Assembly (NCBI GenBank): GCA_001421175.1
Contig: LJKL01000010.1
Coordinates: 28,010 to 92,009 of the forward strand
Source: Methanomassiliicoccales archaeon RumEn M2
GTDB lineage: Archaea; Thermoplasmatota; Thermoplasmata; Methanomassiliicoccales; Methanomethylophilaceae
Direction of reading: 5' to 3'
Length of the DNA stretch: 64,000 bases
Shown here piece by piece: positions 1 through 8,100 of the stretch. Each line of letters begins with the position of its first letter. The first letter of the stretch is position 1. A model generated the notes under the pieces. It ran no database searches. It saw only the letters and a list, made by a program, of their open reading frames with translations, and was not told where the DNA came from. The translations under genes were made by a program, and so were the position numbers.

Positions 1-615
1 GGCCAGCCTCTCGGGCTGTGCACCTCCCCTTAGGCCTTCCGGATTCTCCTGCACCTCTATCTTCTGGGTGTCGATGTACTCGGAGCGCGCGTCATCCAAT
101 ATGAATCTCAGGGCGGATCTGTTGCACGCATCGTTCACGCACATGACCGGTTCCCTCTGAAGCATGCCCCGCTGCTTTATCCTGATCTCGGAATCGCATT
201 TCACGCACCTGTAGAGGGCCGTGGTCATCCTTGGCTTGGGCAGCGTGGCCTTCCTGACAAGGCCGGTAACGGCCACCATCTTGCCCAAATGCTTCGCCCT
301 TATCTGGCGAACCTCCACGTGGGCATACTTCGGAAGATTCCTTATCCTGAGGTTTATCTCGTCTGCCGGGTCCCAGGACGGGGGCAGCATCTTGGCCAGA
401 ACCTTCTCTCCCAGGTCCAGGGACGAGTCCGGATTCTCCAGCATGAATATTCCCAGGTCCGGGTTCAGTGAGTTGATATCGGAATAGTCTACGAATATGC
501 TCCTCTTCGCAGGATAGTTCGCCTGGACGTCGGACAGCATGAGCCTGTACTCGTCCTTGAACAGGATCTCCTCCCATCCTGCCGTCACATCGTTATCCTG
601 GAATTTAGCGGCCAT
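1..615 (-). CDS. mcm: Replicative DNA helicase MCM, N-terminal part (cut by window edge)
   Basis: Reading leftward from the ATG at 613-615, 205 codons stay open to the window edge. The translation matches the MCM N-terminal region: a helical A domain, then an OB-fold with a CxxC...CxxxxC zinc-binding loop (CVKC, later CVNDAC, around residues 145-170). The ATPase domain lies outside the window. MCM is the hexameric helicase that unwinds DNA at archaeal forks. A purine-rich ribosome site (GGAGAA) sits just upstream of the start, and an AT-rich promoter-like stretch lies at about 690-710. This is one of five replication genes in the window (with priS, orc1, the PolD small subunit and priL). Confidence 0.93.
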   Translation of the reverse strand, partial: MAAKFQDNDVTAGWEEILFKDEYRLMLSDVQANYPAKRSIFVDYSDINSLNPDLGIFMLENPDSSLDLGEKVLAKMLPPSWDPADEINLRIRNLPKYAHVEVRQIRAKHLGKMVAVTGLVRKATLPKPRMTTALYRCVKCDSEIRIKQRGMLQREPVMCVNDACNRSALRFILDDARSEYIDTQKIEVQENPEGLRGGAQPERLA

Positions 616-734
616 ATCTTCTCCTTTGCTGTCCTTGGAACCGGAACATTACACCATAGTGCCCGTTCTTCTAAAGAAGTATCGGTTAGGCCTGATAAAA
701 ATAAGGTACGGGGGTCTCCCCCCCGCTGAGATGT

Positions 735-2996
735 TTACGGGCGCCTCATGAAGAAGACCGTTCCGGCTATCACCGCGACAACCGCGGCTCCTCCGACACC
801 GATGTACAGCATCGTGTTGTCCGCGGGATCATCTGTTGCAACTTCGTTGCTGGCTGCCGGGTCCACATCGGACTTCACGATCAGGTACTCCGAAAGATGG
901 TTGACACTGAAGGTGGCCATTCCCTCGGAGGCCCTGCCGTATGACCTGAGAACTATGTCGTCGCCAACGACCTCGTATACGGCGAAAAGCCCGTTCCCGA
1001 AGTCACTGCCGACAGGATAGGACACCTGGGTATCGTCAGGCATGGCTCCGGAGCCTGCGAAGCTCAGGAGCACCATCTTACTGTCTCCGAAGACCTCCGT
1101 GGCCTCGGAAGGCAGTTCGAGCCTCTCCACTTTCAGCTTAAGGTTCTGGGCGTTGTACGAATAAAGATTGAAATACCACTTGCATACAAGGGCATCATCT
1201 TCGTAGAAATCCACATACCTCTTGCCGGACAGTATGTCCGCCGAACCGAAGGCATAGTCGTCATCGTCGATCCTCTGGTAGGTCAGGCTGCCTGTGGAAC
1301 CCAGATACACCGGATCGTCGGTCTTGTCATCGACGATCACCGGGGTCAGTATCAGATCGTGGGTTATGATCGTTTTCTCGGTGACCAGTTCGCTCATCTG
1401 GTAGCCGGAGGTGCTCCACCCGACCACCGTCTTGCCTGTCAGGCTGAGCTGCGGGAAGGAGGATTCTGGGATCTTCTTTCCGTTGGTTATGGTGATCTGG
1501 CTCAGCTTCTTCATATCCTTGTCGAGGAATATCACCTTGGAAACCGAGTCGAGCTCGCCCGGCATGCCTTTCCTTATGGAGTTCACCGCCCCGGATATCG
1601 TGCTCTTGCCATCGCTGTCCAGGATGACGGAGCCGCCGATCAGGAGCCCGAAGACCGTGGGTGCCGTCTTGTCGGCTACGGGATATGTCATCGTATCGCC
1701 TTCGAAGAACACGGTGTACTCCCCGGCCTCCGCGTCATATTCCATATAGGCGTCAATTCCTCCGTTGAATCCCATTTCCACTCTGTCGCTCTCTACGCCG
1801 ATCTCAAAGTACTCGGGTGTCTCCAGGGGGTCTGTGCTGTCATGGAAGTTCGCCACAGCCTCTGTCACCGTGTAACCGCTGCCGGTGCTGAGCTCTGACG
1901 GCAGTGCGCCTGTAAGCATCGCAAGCCCGCCGACCCCGTTACCGTAGGTCTCGGCAGAAGCAGTGAGCGAGATGTGCTGGTACACGAGACACAAGGGGTC
2001 TGAATAGGAGATTATCGTCTTATCGTTGGCATCGGTCTCCACTCCTATCCTGGGCATTACGGAGTCCGCATATGTTTCCGAGAAGACGACCTCCATGGAT
2101 GCAGAGACACTTGCCCTTACCCCATAGGTCTGGGTCTCCCCAGGATATGATATCGTGATGCCCGGGTCCCCGTCGATCAGGGCTATGGCCAGCTTTGCAT
2201 TGCTGGAAAGGTTGAGATCTATTCCCGCCCTCATATCGAGCAGATATGCACTGACCTCGAAATCGGAGCTGTCGGTCTTGGTCATGTACATGTACCCGCC
2301 GATCGTGAAGGCCATGGTCAGACTGAGCTTCGCCCAGATGCTCTCATTCTCCAGGAGGGACGGCAGGAAGCCGCCGTTATCCTCGGCTATCTGATCCTTG
2401 GCCGTCTCGGATATGTCCGGGAACAGGTACAGGAAGAGAGCGACCGTTATCTGCTCCAGATCGTCCATGGAATAGGTTCCTTCCAACGGCCTCTTTCCCA
2501 GGGACATGTATAGAGAGATCTCCATCCGGGCGGCCGCATCGATCTTGGCCACATAATCCGCCTCTTTCTTCTGTATCAGCTCCATCATCCCGTAGATGGA
2601 CGCAGAACCGGAGATGTCTATACCCAGTTTCTCATCCATGAATTCGAGAACCGCGAATGTGTTGTACTGAGCAAGCAGGATCCTCTCGCTTTCGGATGTC
2701 ATGCCGTCTTCGTCAGTATCAGGTGCCGTCTGCACCAGAAGAGGGTCGCCCAGTGTCAGGAACTTCTCGATCCTTTCGTCGTCTATCTCGTAATCCTCTC
2801 CCCCATCCAGAGCGAAGATCCGGACCATGTCCTCATAGGACATGCTACCGCCTATGCCTACCGCATCGCCGACTTCAAGCATGCTGTCTGTGGTTGGAAT
2901 CTCAGCATCGTCCGGTACGGGCGAGAAAACAATCCCAAGAACAGAGGCAAGCATCACAGCCGCAACCGCGAACGACAATACTTTCCCTTTGTTCAT
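735..2996 (-). CDS. Large secreted, C-terminally anchored surface protein of unknown function
   Basis: A 753-residue protein with a cleavable-looking signal peptide (short basic N-terminus MNKGK, hydrophobic core to about residue 26), a long acidic ectodomain and a C-terminal transmembrane helix at about residues 728-749 ending FFMRRP. This predicts an outward-facing protein held by its C-terminus. Around residues 505-570 there is a degenerate Listeria-Bacteroides (InlB B-repeat/Flg_new-like) pattern: a beta strand, then ITxxNGKKIPESSFP, then VVGWST, then TITHDLILTPV. Such repeats are common in surface proteins of host-associated Methanomassiliicoccales. I recognise no catalytic motif. The ribosome site GGTGAT before the ATG is part of a leader hairpin (see 3001-3040). 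Confidence 0.8.
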   Translation of the reverse strand: MNKGKVLSFAVAAVMLASVLGIVFSPVPDDAEIPTTDSMLEVGDAVGIGGSMSYEDMVRIFALDGGEDYEIDDERIEKFLTLGDPLLVQTAPDTDEDGMTSESERILLAQYNTFAVLEFMDEKLGIDISGSASIYGMMELIQKKEADYVAKIDAAARMEISLYMSLGKRPLEGTYSMDDLEQITVALFLYLFPDISETAKDQIAEDNGGFLPSLLENESIWAKLSLTMAFTIGGYMYMTKTDSSDFEVSAYLLDMRAGIDLNLSSNAKLAIALIDGDPGITISYPGETQTYGVRASVSASMEVVFSETYADSVMPRIGVETDANDKTIISYSDPLCLVYQHISLTASAETYGNGVGGLAMLTGALPSELSTGSGYTVTEAVANFHDSTDPLETPEYFEIGVESDRVEMGFNGGIDAYMEYDAEAGEYTVFFEGDTMTYPVADKTAPTVFGLLIGGSVILDSDGKSTISGAVNSIRKGMPGELDSVSKVIFLDKDMKKLSQITITNGKKIPESSFPQLSLTGKTVVGWSTSGYQMSELVTEKTIITHDLILTPVIVDDKTDDPVYLGSTGSLTYQRIDDDDYAFGSADILSGKRYVDFYEDDALVCKWYFNLYSYNAQNLKLKVERLELPSEATEVFGDSKMVLLSFAGSGAMPDDTQVSYPVGSDFGNGLFAVYEVVGDDIVLRSYGRASEGMATFSVNHLSEYLIVKSDVDPAASNEVATDDPADNTMLYIGVGGAAVVAVIAGTVFFMRRP

Positions 2997-3000
2997 TTTG

Positions 3001-3040
3001 AATCACCTTATGGCGCGTGTCAAACACTGCCACGGTGATT
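3001..3040 (-). promoter_or_regulatory. 5' leader hairpin that can mask the ribosome binding site of the surface protein gene
   Basis: Three nested complementary blocks: 3001-3007 with 3034-3040 (AATCACC/GGTGATT), 3011-3014 with 3029-3032, and 3017-3020 with 3024-3027, around a 3-nt loop. In the minus-strand transcript the 3' arm contains the only good Shine-Dalgarno sequence (GGTGATT, a few bases before the ATG at 2996). Folding would therefore hide it. The pairing is seen directly; a regulatory role is inferred. Confidence 0.5.
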
Positions 3041-3153
3041 TCCTACTTATGCGTATTAAAATCTTACATACGTGGTCACGGAAATGCGGATAGATATGCC
3101 GGTCTGGGTATTTGACATCCGGAATGCTGCGGCCAGCATACTCCGGTCGCCTT

Positions 3154-3396
3154 TCAGCCGTCGTTCCGGACGGGAGCGGACCTGCATTCCTCGTCCACCC
3201 ACCAGACCCATCCGCCCATCTCGACGGAGACCTCCCCCTTCAGGTATCCGAGGGATCTCATTTTCATAAGTGATTTGACCAGATCGTCGGGGCATTTGTA
3301 ATCGAAGAGCTCGTAGAGTCTTATCTCAACTTCCCTTGTGGGTATCTTGTCCTCGCCGAAGATGAGCCAAACATATTCGACGAAAGCGGGCTGCAT
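3154..3396 (-). CDS. Small conserved-looking protein, possible winged-helix fold
   Basis: An 80-residue ORF with no signal peptide or membrane segment. The predicted pattern is helix-helix-helix followed by a beta wing (about residues 52-66: YLKGEVSVEM then GGWVWWVD), which suggests a small winged-helix protein. A TATA-like element (GATATATCTTTA on the minus strand, near 3425-3435) lies about 30-40 bases upstream. It is divergent from the membrane protein at 3491. A competing frame at 3056-3295 has a basic, low-complexity composition and is rejected. I do not recognise a family. Confidence 0.6.
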   Translation of the reverse strand: MQPAFVEYVWLIFGEDKIPTREVEIRLYELFDYKCPDDLVKSLMKMRSLGYLKGEVSVEMGGWVWWVDEECRSAPVRNDG

Positions 3397-3490
3397 GATC
3401 GTTCTGTAGAATCGCCGTCCCTAAAGATATATCGACGGTTATGACGGGTTCTGTGCACATTTTTTAAATACCCAACATGATAACATCGTC

Positions 3491-3886
3491 ATGGCTCAAG
3501 AAGATTACAATCGGCCTATTCTGCTAACTATAATAGCGATACTTTCAATATTGTTTGGAATACTGATGATTCTGGGGGGCATTCTCATGCTTGTCGGCGG
3601 TGCTCTGATCTCTACCGAGGTGCTCGAGGCAGGGCTCTTCGTCGGTGCGGGTTCCGCTGTCGTCCTGATCATGGGCATACTGTTCACCGTTGTCGGCTTC
3701 GGGCTGATGTCGGGCAAGAGCTGGGCCTGGTGGCTCTCGATCATAGTCATGGTATTGAGCCTCATATTGAGTCTGCTGTCACTCAGCATATTATCAATAA
3801 TCGTGGCCGTCCTGATCCTGATCTACCTGACGAGGCCCAACACGAAGGTTGGTTCGGCATCGGATCATAGAATAGAATCCAGATAA
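3491..3886 (+). CDS. Small integral membrane protein, about four helices
   Basis: A 131-residue, strongly hydrophobic protein with predicted helices at about residues 9-30, 31-48 (glycine-rich), 49-74 and 80-116, ending in a short charged tail. No known motif is visible. A TATA-like TTTTTTAAATAC at 3459-3470 lies 20-30 bases upstream, so the message has little leader. The 3' end overlaps the convergent tsr3 gene by 22 bases. Function unknown. Confidence 0.7.
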   Translation: MAQEDYNRPILLTIIAILSILFGILMILGGILMLVGGALISTEVLEAGLFVGAGSAVVLIMGILFTVVGFGLMSGKSWAWWLSIIVMVLSLILSLLSLSILSIIVAVLILIYLTRPNTKVGSASDHRIESR

Positions 3887-4374
3887 TCGCTCTGGACTCG
3901 GACCACTCCCTGGCTGTCCGCAGCCTTGGAGTAGTCCGAGAGAAGATTGCCGTTAAGCCGCATGAACTCGGGAGCCCAATTGAAGCGTCCCATGAACGAG
4001 GACGCCTGCTCTTCCTCACCAAGGATCACGAGAGCGGCGAGAACGGCCTCTGCGCTGTTGAGCTCCATGGGCCTTCCCCAATTGATAGGATTCGATGCCA
4101 GAAGATACGGCAGCCCTCTTTCCTCCGCACCTCTGACGCGGGGGAATCCTTCTATGTTCGTCCAGGTGAGGTCCATGACCACCAGGCCCTTCCTTGCGCT
4201 GTAGGCGTCGGCGGGGGAAAGGGCCTTCTCGGCAAAGGGAGAGAGCACCACCGCCCCCTTGGGTATGGAGGAGATGGTCTTCGCCTCTTTGGCCAGACCG
4301 AACTTCAACATCTTCTTGGCGGTGCACTTCTTGGGGTCGCACTGCCCTTTGTCGTAGACATATACAGGTATCAT
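3865..4374 (-). CDS. tsr3: Tsr3, 18S/16S rRNA aminocarboxypropyltransferase (DUF367)
   Basis: A 169-residue protein of the usual length for archaeal Tsr3. In yeast Tsr3 transfers the 3-amino-3-carboxypropyl group of S-adenosylmethionine to the hypermodified pseudouridine in the small-subunit P-site loop (18S position 1191), late in maturation; the archaeal enzyme is inferred to do the same. Visible family features are the N-terminal DPKKCTAKK block, SPFAEKALSPAD, the MDLTWTN block, LPYLLASNPINWGRP and a GRFNWAPEFMRLN block. The start overlaps the stop of the preceding gene (4371-4374), so the two are translationally coupled. Confidence 0.92.
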   Translation of the reverse strand: MIPVYVYDKGQCDPKKCTAKKMLKFGLAKEAKTISSIPKGAVVLSPFAEKALSPADAYSARKGLVVMDLTWTNIEGFPRVRGAEERGLPYLLASNPINWGRPMELNSAEAVLAALVILGEEEQASSFMGRFNWAPEFMRLNGNLLSDYSKAADSQGVVRVQSDYLDSIL

Positions 4375-4841
4375 CTGGCCAGTTCTTCCAGTTTATCCGG
4401 GTCGGAGAAGGTCTCGCTGACCCACACGCGAACGCTCTCAACGAAGGACGTGATCATCTGCGCAAGCTCCAGGTCATCCGTGGCACCTTTGTAGCTGTCC
4501 TCTCTCCTGAACGCTTTCAGGATCTGCTTGGCATCCCAGGGCATTACATCCTTCAGCAGATCGTACGTGCTCTCCTCTAAGAACACGATATAATCGGGTT
4601 TCTTCGGAAGGCCGGGGAAGTCGAAATCCTTGGACCTCTGCCTCCTCATATCGTACCCTGCCTGGTACATCACAGATATCAGCTCGCAGTTGATATAATC
4701 CTTCTTGGGCCCGGCGCTGAAGGCCTCGTACATATCGCCATACTCCTCCCGAAGGAAATACTCAGCGATCTGGGACTGCATATCGTTGACCTCATCAACG
4801 AATATTATCTTGAGCTTCTTGGGTGTCTTCCTGCGCGCCAT
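4371..4841 (-). CDS. Low-molecular-weight phosphatase / arsenate-reductase fold protein lacking the catalytic cysteine
   Basis: 156 residues that align by eye with the thioredoxin-coupled ArsC / LMW protein tyrosine phosphatase fold. The first strand and P-loop region reads KIIFVDEVNDMQSQIAEY (residues 11-28) where active members have FVCTGNSARSQMAE. The nucleophilic Cys is Asp16 and the P-loop Arg is Gln22. Later landmarks remain: AFSAG (40-44), the YDMRRQRSKDF block (63-73) and a C-terminal helix typical of ArsC. It should be catalytically dead as a phosphatase or reductase and may serve as a binding module. It overlaps tsr3 by 4 bases, implying a joint role in the ribosome-maturation operon or simple co-expression. 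Confidence 0.75.
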   Translation of the reverse strand: MARRKTPKKLKIIFVDEVNDMQSQIAEYFLREEYGDMYEAFSAGPKKDYINCELISVMYQAGYDMRRQRSKDFDFPGLPKKPDYIVFLEESTYDLLKDVMPWDAKQILKAFRREDSYKGATDDLELAQMITSFVESVRVWVSETFSDPDKLEELAR

Positions 4842-4998
4842 CTGTATCGGCCCCTGATGCTCCTCGCCCGTTAAACGTTTCTGATTCGCCCCGCGGGCAT
4901 TTATAATATATTAATCAATTAATCAATTCTAATATCTAATATTATAATGTGTGTTTCCCATACCAAGGATGATTTAAACGGCATGAACGATGTGGTCG

Positions 4999-5059
4999 CG
5001 CCACGATGATGATCGTTTTCGAGCTGATCCTTGATGATAGACGGGCGAGCTGAGTGGCG
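4999..5059 (+). ncRNA. C/D box sRNA, 2'-O-methylation guide
   Basis: A textbook archaeal layout: terminal stem CGCCAC (4999-5004) / GTGGCG (5054-5059); box C ATGATGA (5006-5012); 11-nt guide; box D' CTGA (5024-5027); short spacer; box C' TTGATGA (5031-5037); 12-nt guide; box D CTGA (5050-5053). The guide before box D carries GACGGGCG (5040-5047), complementary to the universal 16S segment C1400-C1407. The nucleotide five upstream of box D (G5045) pairs with C1402 (E. coli numbering), predicting Cm1402. The D' guide would pair with CTCGAAAACGA, a target I cannot place. TATA-like DNA lies at about 4937-4948. Confidence 0.85.
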
Positions 5060-5102
5060 TTCTTTCAATAGATGTAAATAAACCGCTTCGGATTAACAGA
5101 AT

Positions 5103-6392
5103 ATGGCAGTACTCCAGTTGGCATTGGACCTTATGCAGACCAGCAGGGCGATCCCCATCGCCAGGGAATCCGTTGCGGGAGGAGCGGATTGGCTGGAGGC
5201 GGGTACGCCTCTGATAAAGAGCGAGGGTGCCGAGTCCATACGCACGTTGCGCAGGGAATTCCCCGGCATTAAGATCGTGGCGGACACGAAGACCATGGAC
5301 GTCGGTTCCCTGGAGGTCGAGATAGTCGCTAAGGCCGGAGCCGATATAGTCACGATACTGGGTCTTTCGGATGACTCCACAATAGAGGAGGGCGTCTCAG
5401 CCGCCAGGAAATACGGCGCAGAGATCATGGTGGATATGATCAACGTCCCGGACAAGGTCCGGAGATCGAAGGAGGCGGAGGCCATGGGCGCCTCCTATGT
5501 ATGCCTTCACATGGGCATAGATCAGCAGATGAGGGGTGAGGACCCGCCCATAGACATTCTGAAGAGGATAGTCTCCGAGACCTCCCTGCCCGTTGCGGTG
5601 GCCGGAGGCATAACCGCCGAGACCGCAGGGATGTATGTGGAGGCGGGAGCCAGCGTGATAATCGTAGGCGGCGGGATAATGAAAACGGCGAATATCACGG
5701 CCGCCACCGCCGCAGTCAAGGCCGCCATGGGCGGCGCGAAGGTCGATACGGGCCTTTCGAAGAAATACGGGGAGGAAGAGCTTTTCGAGGCTTTCTCGAA
5801 GGTCTCGACCTGCAATATATCGGACGCCTTCCACAAGCGCGGTGTCATGATCGGCATAACGCCGCGGATAAGATCCGGGCAGAGGATGGCGGGACGCGCC
5901 CTGACCGTCCAAACGGTGAACGGCGACTGGGGAAAGCCCGTGGAAGCCATAGACAGGGCACAGAAGGGCGACGTGATCGTGATAGACGCCGGCGGATCCC
6001 CTGTTGCGGTGTGGGGGGAGCTCGCCAGTCACTCCGCCGTGATGATGGGCGTTGCAGGCGTGGTGATCGACGGCGCCATACGCGACATCGACGATATCAA
6101 GGCCATGGACTTCCCCGCTTTCTCGAGGTCCGTGGCTCCGAACGCCGGGGAGCCCAAGGGCTACGGAGGGATCGGGATGGAGATCTCGGTCGGTGGCCAG
6201 ATGGTCAGGACCGGGGACTGGATAATAGGGGACGAGAGCGGCATAGTGGTAGTTCCGAAAGAGAAGGCTGTAGAAGTCGCCAACCGCGCACTGGATGTTC
6301 ACGAGAGGGAGGACCGCACCCGCGAGGAGATAACCCGCGGTTCCACTCTCTCAAAGGTTAACGAGCTCTCGAAATGGGAACCGGTGCGCTGA
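5103..6392 (+). CDS. Fusion of 3-hexulose-6-phosphate synthase and RraA-like domain
   Basis: 429 residues in two parts. Residues 1-210 are an orotidine-phosphate-decarboxylase-superfamily barrel with ALDL at the N-terminus and the DxKxxD signature (D61, K63, D66), then a GG-rich phosphate-binding end. This fits hexulose-6-phosphate synthase, which in archaea mainly links ribulose 5-phosphate and formaldehyde metabolism. Residues about 220-429 match the RraA/4-hydroxy-4-methyl-2-oxoglutarate aldolase fold (GRALTV, GDVIVIDAGG, GVVIDGAIRD). HPS-RraA fusions are known in archaea; the role of the second half is unclear. It is preceded by the C/D sRNA and a TATA-like TGTAAATAAACC. Its stop abuts that of convergent htpX. 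Confidence 0.88.
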   Translation: MAVLQLALDLMQTSRAIPIARESVAGGADWLEAGTPLIKSEGAESIRTLRREFPGIKIVADTKTMDVGSLEVEIVAKAGADIVTILGLSDDSTIEEGVSAARKYGAEIMVDMINVPDKVRRSKEAEAMGASYVCLHMGIDQQMRGEDPPIDILKRIVSETSLPVAVAGGITAETAGMYVEAGASVIIVGGGIMKTANITAATAAVKAAMGGAKVDTGLSKKYGEEELFEAFSKVSTCNISDAFHKRGVMIGITPRIRSGQRMAGRALTVQTVNGDWGKPVEAIDRAQKGDVIVIDAGGSPVAVWGELASHSAVMMGVAGVVIDGAIRDIDDIKAMDFPAFSRSVAPNAGEPKGYGGIGMEISVGGQMVRTGDWIIGDESGIVVVPKEKAVEVANRALDVHEREDRTREEITRGSTLSKVNELSKWEPVR

Positions 6393-7274
6393 TCACAGAC
6401 CCATCTTGTCAGCCATCTTGTTGAGCCTGTCTATGCGGTCATCCAGAGGCGGATGGGTGCTGAATATGCTGCCTATCCCCCCTCCCAGATGAGAGGATAT
6501 CCACATGTGGGCAGTGGCATAGTCCTCCGCCGGATTGGAGCTGTCGGATCTGGAGAACCGCGACGCAGAATCGCCTTTCAGGCGCGTGAGGGCCCTGGCA
6601 AGGGCACGGGGATCGTTTATGATCTCCGCGCCGGAAGCGTCAGCCAGATACTCCCTTTTCCGCGATATGCTCATCTGTATCATCAGGGCGGCGAAGGGCA
6701 CCGTGATGCTGGCTACCAAGGCCACGATCACTGCGCCGGAATTCCTCCTGTCACTGAACATGGTGGCATAGAAAACGAACCTGGACACATACGTGAGAAG
6801 GATGGATATGGCAGATGCGACAGACATGACCAGTATGTCCCGGTTCTTCACATGGGACATCTCATGTGCCAGCACTCCGCGTATCTCATCCTCGGGCATG
6901 AATCTGAGAAGCCCTCTCGTGACCACGACTGCGGAGTTCTTCGGATTCCTTCCGGTAGCGAAGGCGTTCATCTGCATGGACTCCACGACTCCGACCTCGG
7001 GCATGGGGAGGTCCGCTCTCATGGACACATCCCGGACCAGCGCATACAGTCTGGGCTCCTGATCCTCTGTTACTATCCTCGCCCTGTTAGCAGCGAGTGC
7101 CAGCTTCTTCGACCAGAAATAAGTGGCGAAGCACATTAACAGAGCTATAGCGGACAGTACCGCCAGGAAGAGGATGGAAAAAGCATCCATCAGCCACATC
7201 AAAAGCCACCCCAGTGCCATCAGCAGCACTGTCAGATAGACGAACATCGCGGCGGTCCTAAGTCTCCAGAACAT
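6393..7274 (-). CDS. htpX: HtpX-like membrane zinc protease (M48)
   Basis: A 293-residue protein. Two N-terminal transmembrane helices (about 8-30 and 32-53) precede the catalytic domain with HEMSH (about residues 137-141), the third zinc ligand in the KREYLADASG block after a membrane hairpin, and the C-terminal STHPP motif. HtpX-type proteases degrade misfolded membrane proteins on the cytoplasmic side. It is the last gene of a leftward cluster after the TatD-like and MBL-fold genes, about 20 bases behind the latter. Confidence 0.93.
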   Translation of the reverse strand: MFWRLRTAAMFVYLTVLLMALGWLLMWLMDAFSILFLAVLSAIALLMCFATYFWSKKLALAANRARIVTEDQEPRLYALVRDVSMRADLPMPEVGVVESMQMNAFATGRNPKNSAVVVTRGLLRFMPEDEIRGVLAHEMSHVKNRDILVMSVASAISILLTYVSRFVFYATMFSDRRNSGAVIVALVASITVPFAALMIQMSISRKREYLADASGAEIINDPRALARALTRLKGDSASRFSRSDSSNPAEDYATAHMWISSHLGGGIGSIFSTHPPLDDRIDRLNKMADKMGL

Positions 7275-7294
7275 CTTTTACCTCCGGAACAGGA

Positions 7295-8080
7295 TTACAG
7301 ACCATTATTTTTAGAATTTTCGTGGGACAGGTCGAATCTGATCTCTGTCCCTGCGTACAGGTCGGAAACAGCGCGGAGACCGAATCTGATGCGCAGCTTG
7401 GTCATCCCGTTGGGTTCTGTGCAGTGGCCCGTGTAGATGTGGGGAGAACCCCTGGATTCCAGATCTTCCAGGGTTCTTCCTATCTTTTGGTGGCCGGATC
7501 CAGACAGATGCAGCCCGCCCACTATGGACGTGGGCTGCCTGCCGAACATGTCCTCCACCTGGTCCATGCGCTGGCCGATCCCGTCGTGGCAGCATCCGCA
7601 TATCAGGACCGGTCCTCTTTTGGTCAGAAGCACCGCCGAGCACTCGCTGTGCTCCCCGGAGATCGGGGGGGCTATGTAGAGGTGCTCGCTGAGGCGTACC
7701 CAACCTTCCACATGCTCATGGGCTATCTTCGTGAGCCCTTTGAACACGGGGCTTCCTCTGATCCCCGTCCTTGTTTCAAAGGTCTTCTGGTCCGAGAACA
7801 CCTTCAGATACTCTGTTCTGGAATCGTTGAGCTTCCTGAGACCGCCGACATGGTCACTGTGGCCGTGGGAGATTATCACACGTTTTATCTTCTCCGGGAC
7901 CACCTTGAGGACCTTCATATTGTTCATCAGGTATCTTCCGCGAAGACCGGTATCGAACATCGTCTGCTCCCCGTCCACGTTTATGAGCAGGGAGAACCCC
8001 CTGGCGCCAATCAAGGGAGTGCCCTCTACGGCGCCTTCATCATAAAGACAGAGAATCGTGGCCTTCATAAAATGAGTCAT
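7295..8080 (-). CDS. Metallo-beta-lactamase-fold hydrolase, COG1237 type
   Basis: The metal motif SHGHSDHVGG and the later ICGCCHDGI and VGGLHLSG blocks place it in the COG1237 branch, which includes the archaeal dihydropterin phosphate synthase-like enzymes of methanopterin biosynthesis. The true substrate is not evident. The reading frame is open back to 8140, but translation should begin at the ATG at 8078-8080 (THFMKATIL...) or at 8066-8068, because the upstream gene ends at 8101 and the conserved domain starts with KATILCLYDEG. It sits between the TatD-like and htpX genes in a probable operon. Confidence 0.8.
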   Translation of the reverse strand: MTHFMKATILCLYDEGAVEGTPLIGARGFSLLINVDGEQTMFDTGLRGRYLMNNMKVLKVVPEKIKRVIISHGHSDHVGGLRKLNDSRTEYLKVFSDQKTFETRTGIRGSPVFKGLTKIAHEHVEGWVRLSEHLYIAPPISGEHSECSAVLLTKRGPVLICGCCHDGIGQRMDQVEDMFGRQPTSIVGGLHLSGSGHQKIGRTLEDLESRGSPHIYTGHCTEPNGMTKLRIRFGLRAVSDLYAGTEIRFDLSHENSKNNGL

Positions 8081-8100
8081 CAGCGACTGAATAGAAAATC

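Noticed and set aside
3056..3295. 79-codon minus-strand ORF overlapping the 80-residue gene
   Set aside because: Arginine/glycine-rich shadow frame; it includes the promoter of the surface protein gene.
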